Source of the DNA: Sphingomonas jeddahensis | Lineage (GTDB): Bacteria > Pseudomonadota > Alphaproteobacteria > Sphingomonadales > Sphingomonadaceae | DNA: 64,000 bases | Assembly (NCBI RefSeq): GCF_001981525.1 | Contig: NZ_MPSB01000007.1 | Span: 88,364-152,363 of the forward strand | Direction of reading: 5' to 3' | In this document: in pieces, positions 63,768 through 64,000 of the stretch | How positions within the stretch are numbered: the first letter of the stretch is position 1 | Layout: each line of letters starts with the position of its first letter | Position numbers and translations under genes: made by a program | Notes under the pieces: model-generated | Databases searched by the model: none | The model's input: the letters and a program-made list of their open reading frames with translations, nothing else | What the model was told of the DNA's origin: nothing

Positions 63768-64000
63768 TTTTTCCTCTCCTGTTGTTTTTTGGTCAGCCTG
63801 TTTGGGATGGCGATTGCAGGGAATGCAATCGAATGTTGAGGAAGTTGAGGCTCTGGCGCGGTTTTTGCCGACCGGATTCAACATCGGCGCGAGTCGGGGC
63901 GGGGGCGTGGGAGTAGGCGCAGGCGTGGGCCATGGTGGGAGTGTGACATGGCGGCGGGGTGTAGGACAGCCCTACTCCTCCCCGGCACGGGGAGGAGTAG

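Overview
The window looks like the chromosome of an alphaproteobacterium of the Sphingomonadaceae (Sphingomonas-like). It is GC-rich and carries a sphingomonad-type TonB-dependent receptor, the CckA cell-cycle hybrid kinase, a ROSE-like leader in front of an Hsp20 gene, several M28/M13 peptidases and dispersed REP-like hairpins. No rRNA, insertion sequence or CRISPR array was seen. All functions come from reading motifs and family resemblance by eye; no search was run.

Layout. 1-22.5 kb and 38.1-64 kb are ordinary chromosome. The left arm holds hsp20, a TonB receptor, a LysR/pirin/WrbA module, translation genes (RluA-type pseudouridine synthase, ArfB), MscS, topoisomerase IB, fdhD, SDR enzymes, an Lrp regulator and a histidine kinase/deacetylase/TspO group. 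The right arm holds two tRNAs, M28 peptidases, ettA, NYN, GreB-like and Slt genes, dapA-smpB, an M13 peptidase, cckA, ilvD, nnr, an RNA methyltransferase, an isolated cas5-like gene, a DUF892 gene, an N-carbamoylputrescine amidase and an SDR. The last 230 bases (63768-64000) show no gene.

22519-38153 is a 15.6 kb integrated element bounded by an 18-bp perfect direct repeat that is the 3' end of tRNA-Pro(TGG). It encodes a tyrosine integrase, terminase large subunit, portal, major capsid protein, connector-like proteins and a Mu F-like minor head protein, then a LacI-type HTH protein, a HipA-like kinase, a DUF4062 protein, a serine recombinase and a two-gene restriction-modification system with a fused nuclease-methylase. 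I see no tail, lysis, replication or classical repressor gene. The gene content resembles a capsid-forming phage satellite carrying defence cargo, although a decayed prophage remains possible. The 0.9 kb gap between integrase and terminase holds a leftward terminator and six GANTC (CcrM-type) sites within 55 bp.

The most unusual chromosomal feature is a stand-alone Cas5d (type I-C) homologue at 60700-61254, with no other cas gene or array in the window. A perfect alphaproteobacterial LexA-type box (GAAC-N7-GAAC) lies just upstream, which suggests SOS control of an orphan Cas protein.
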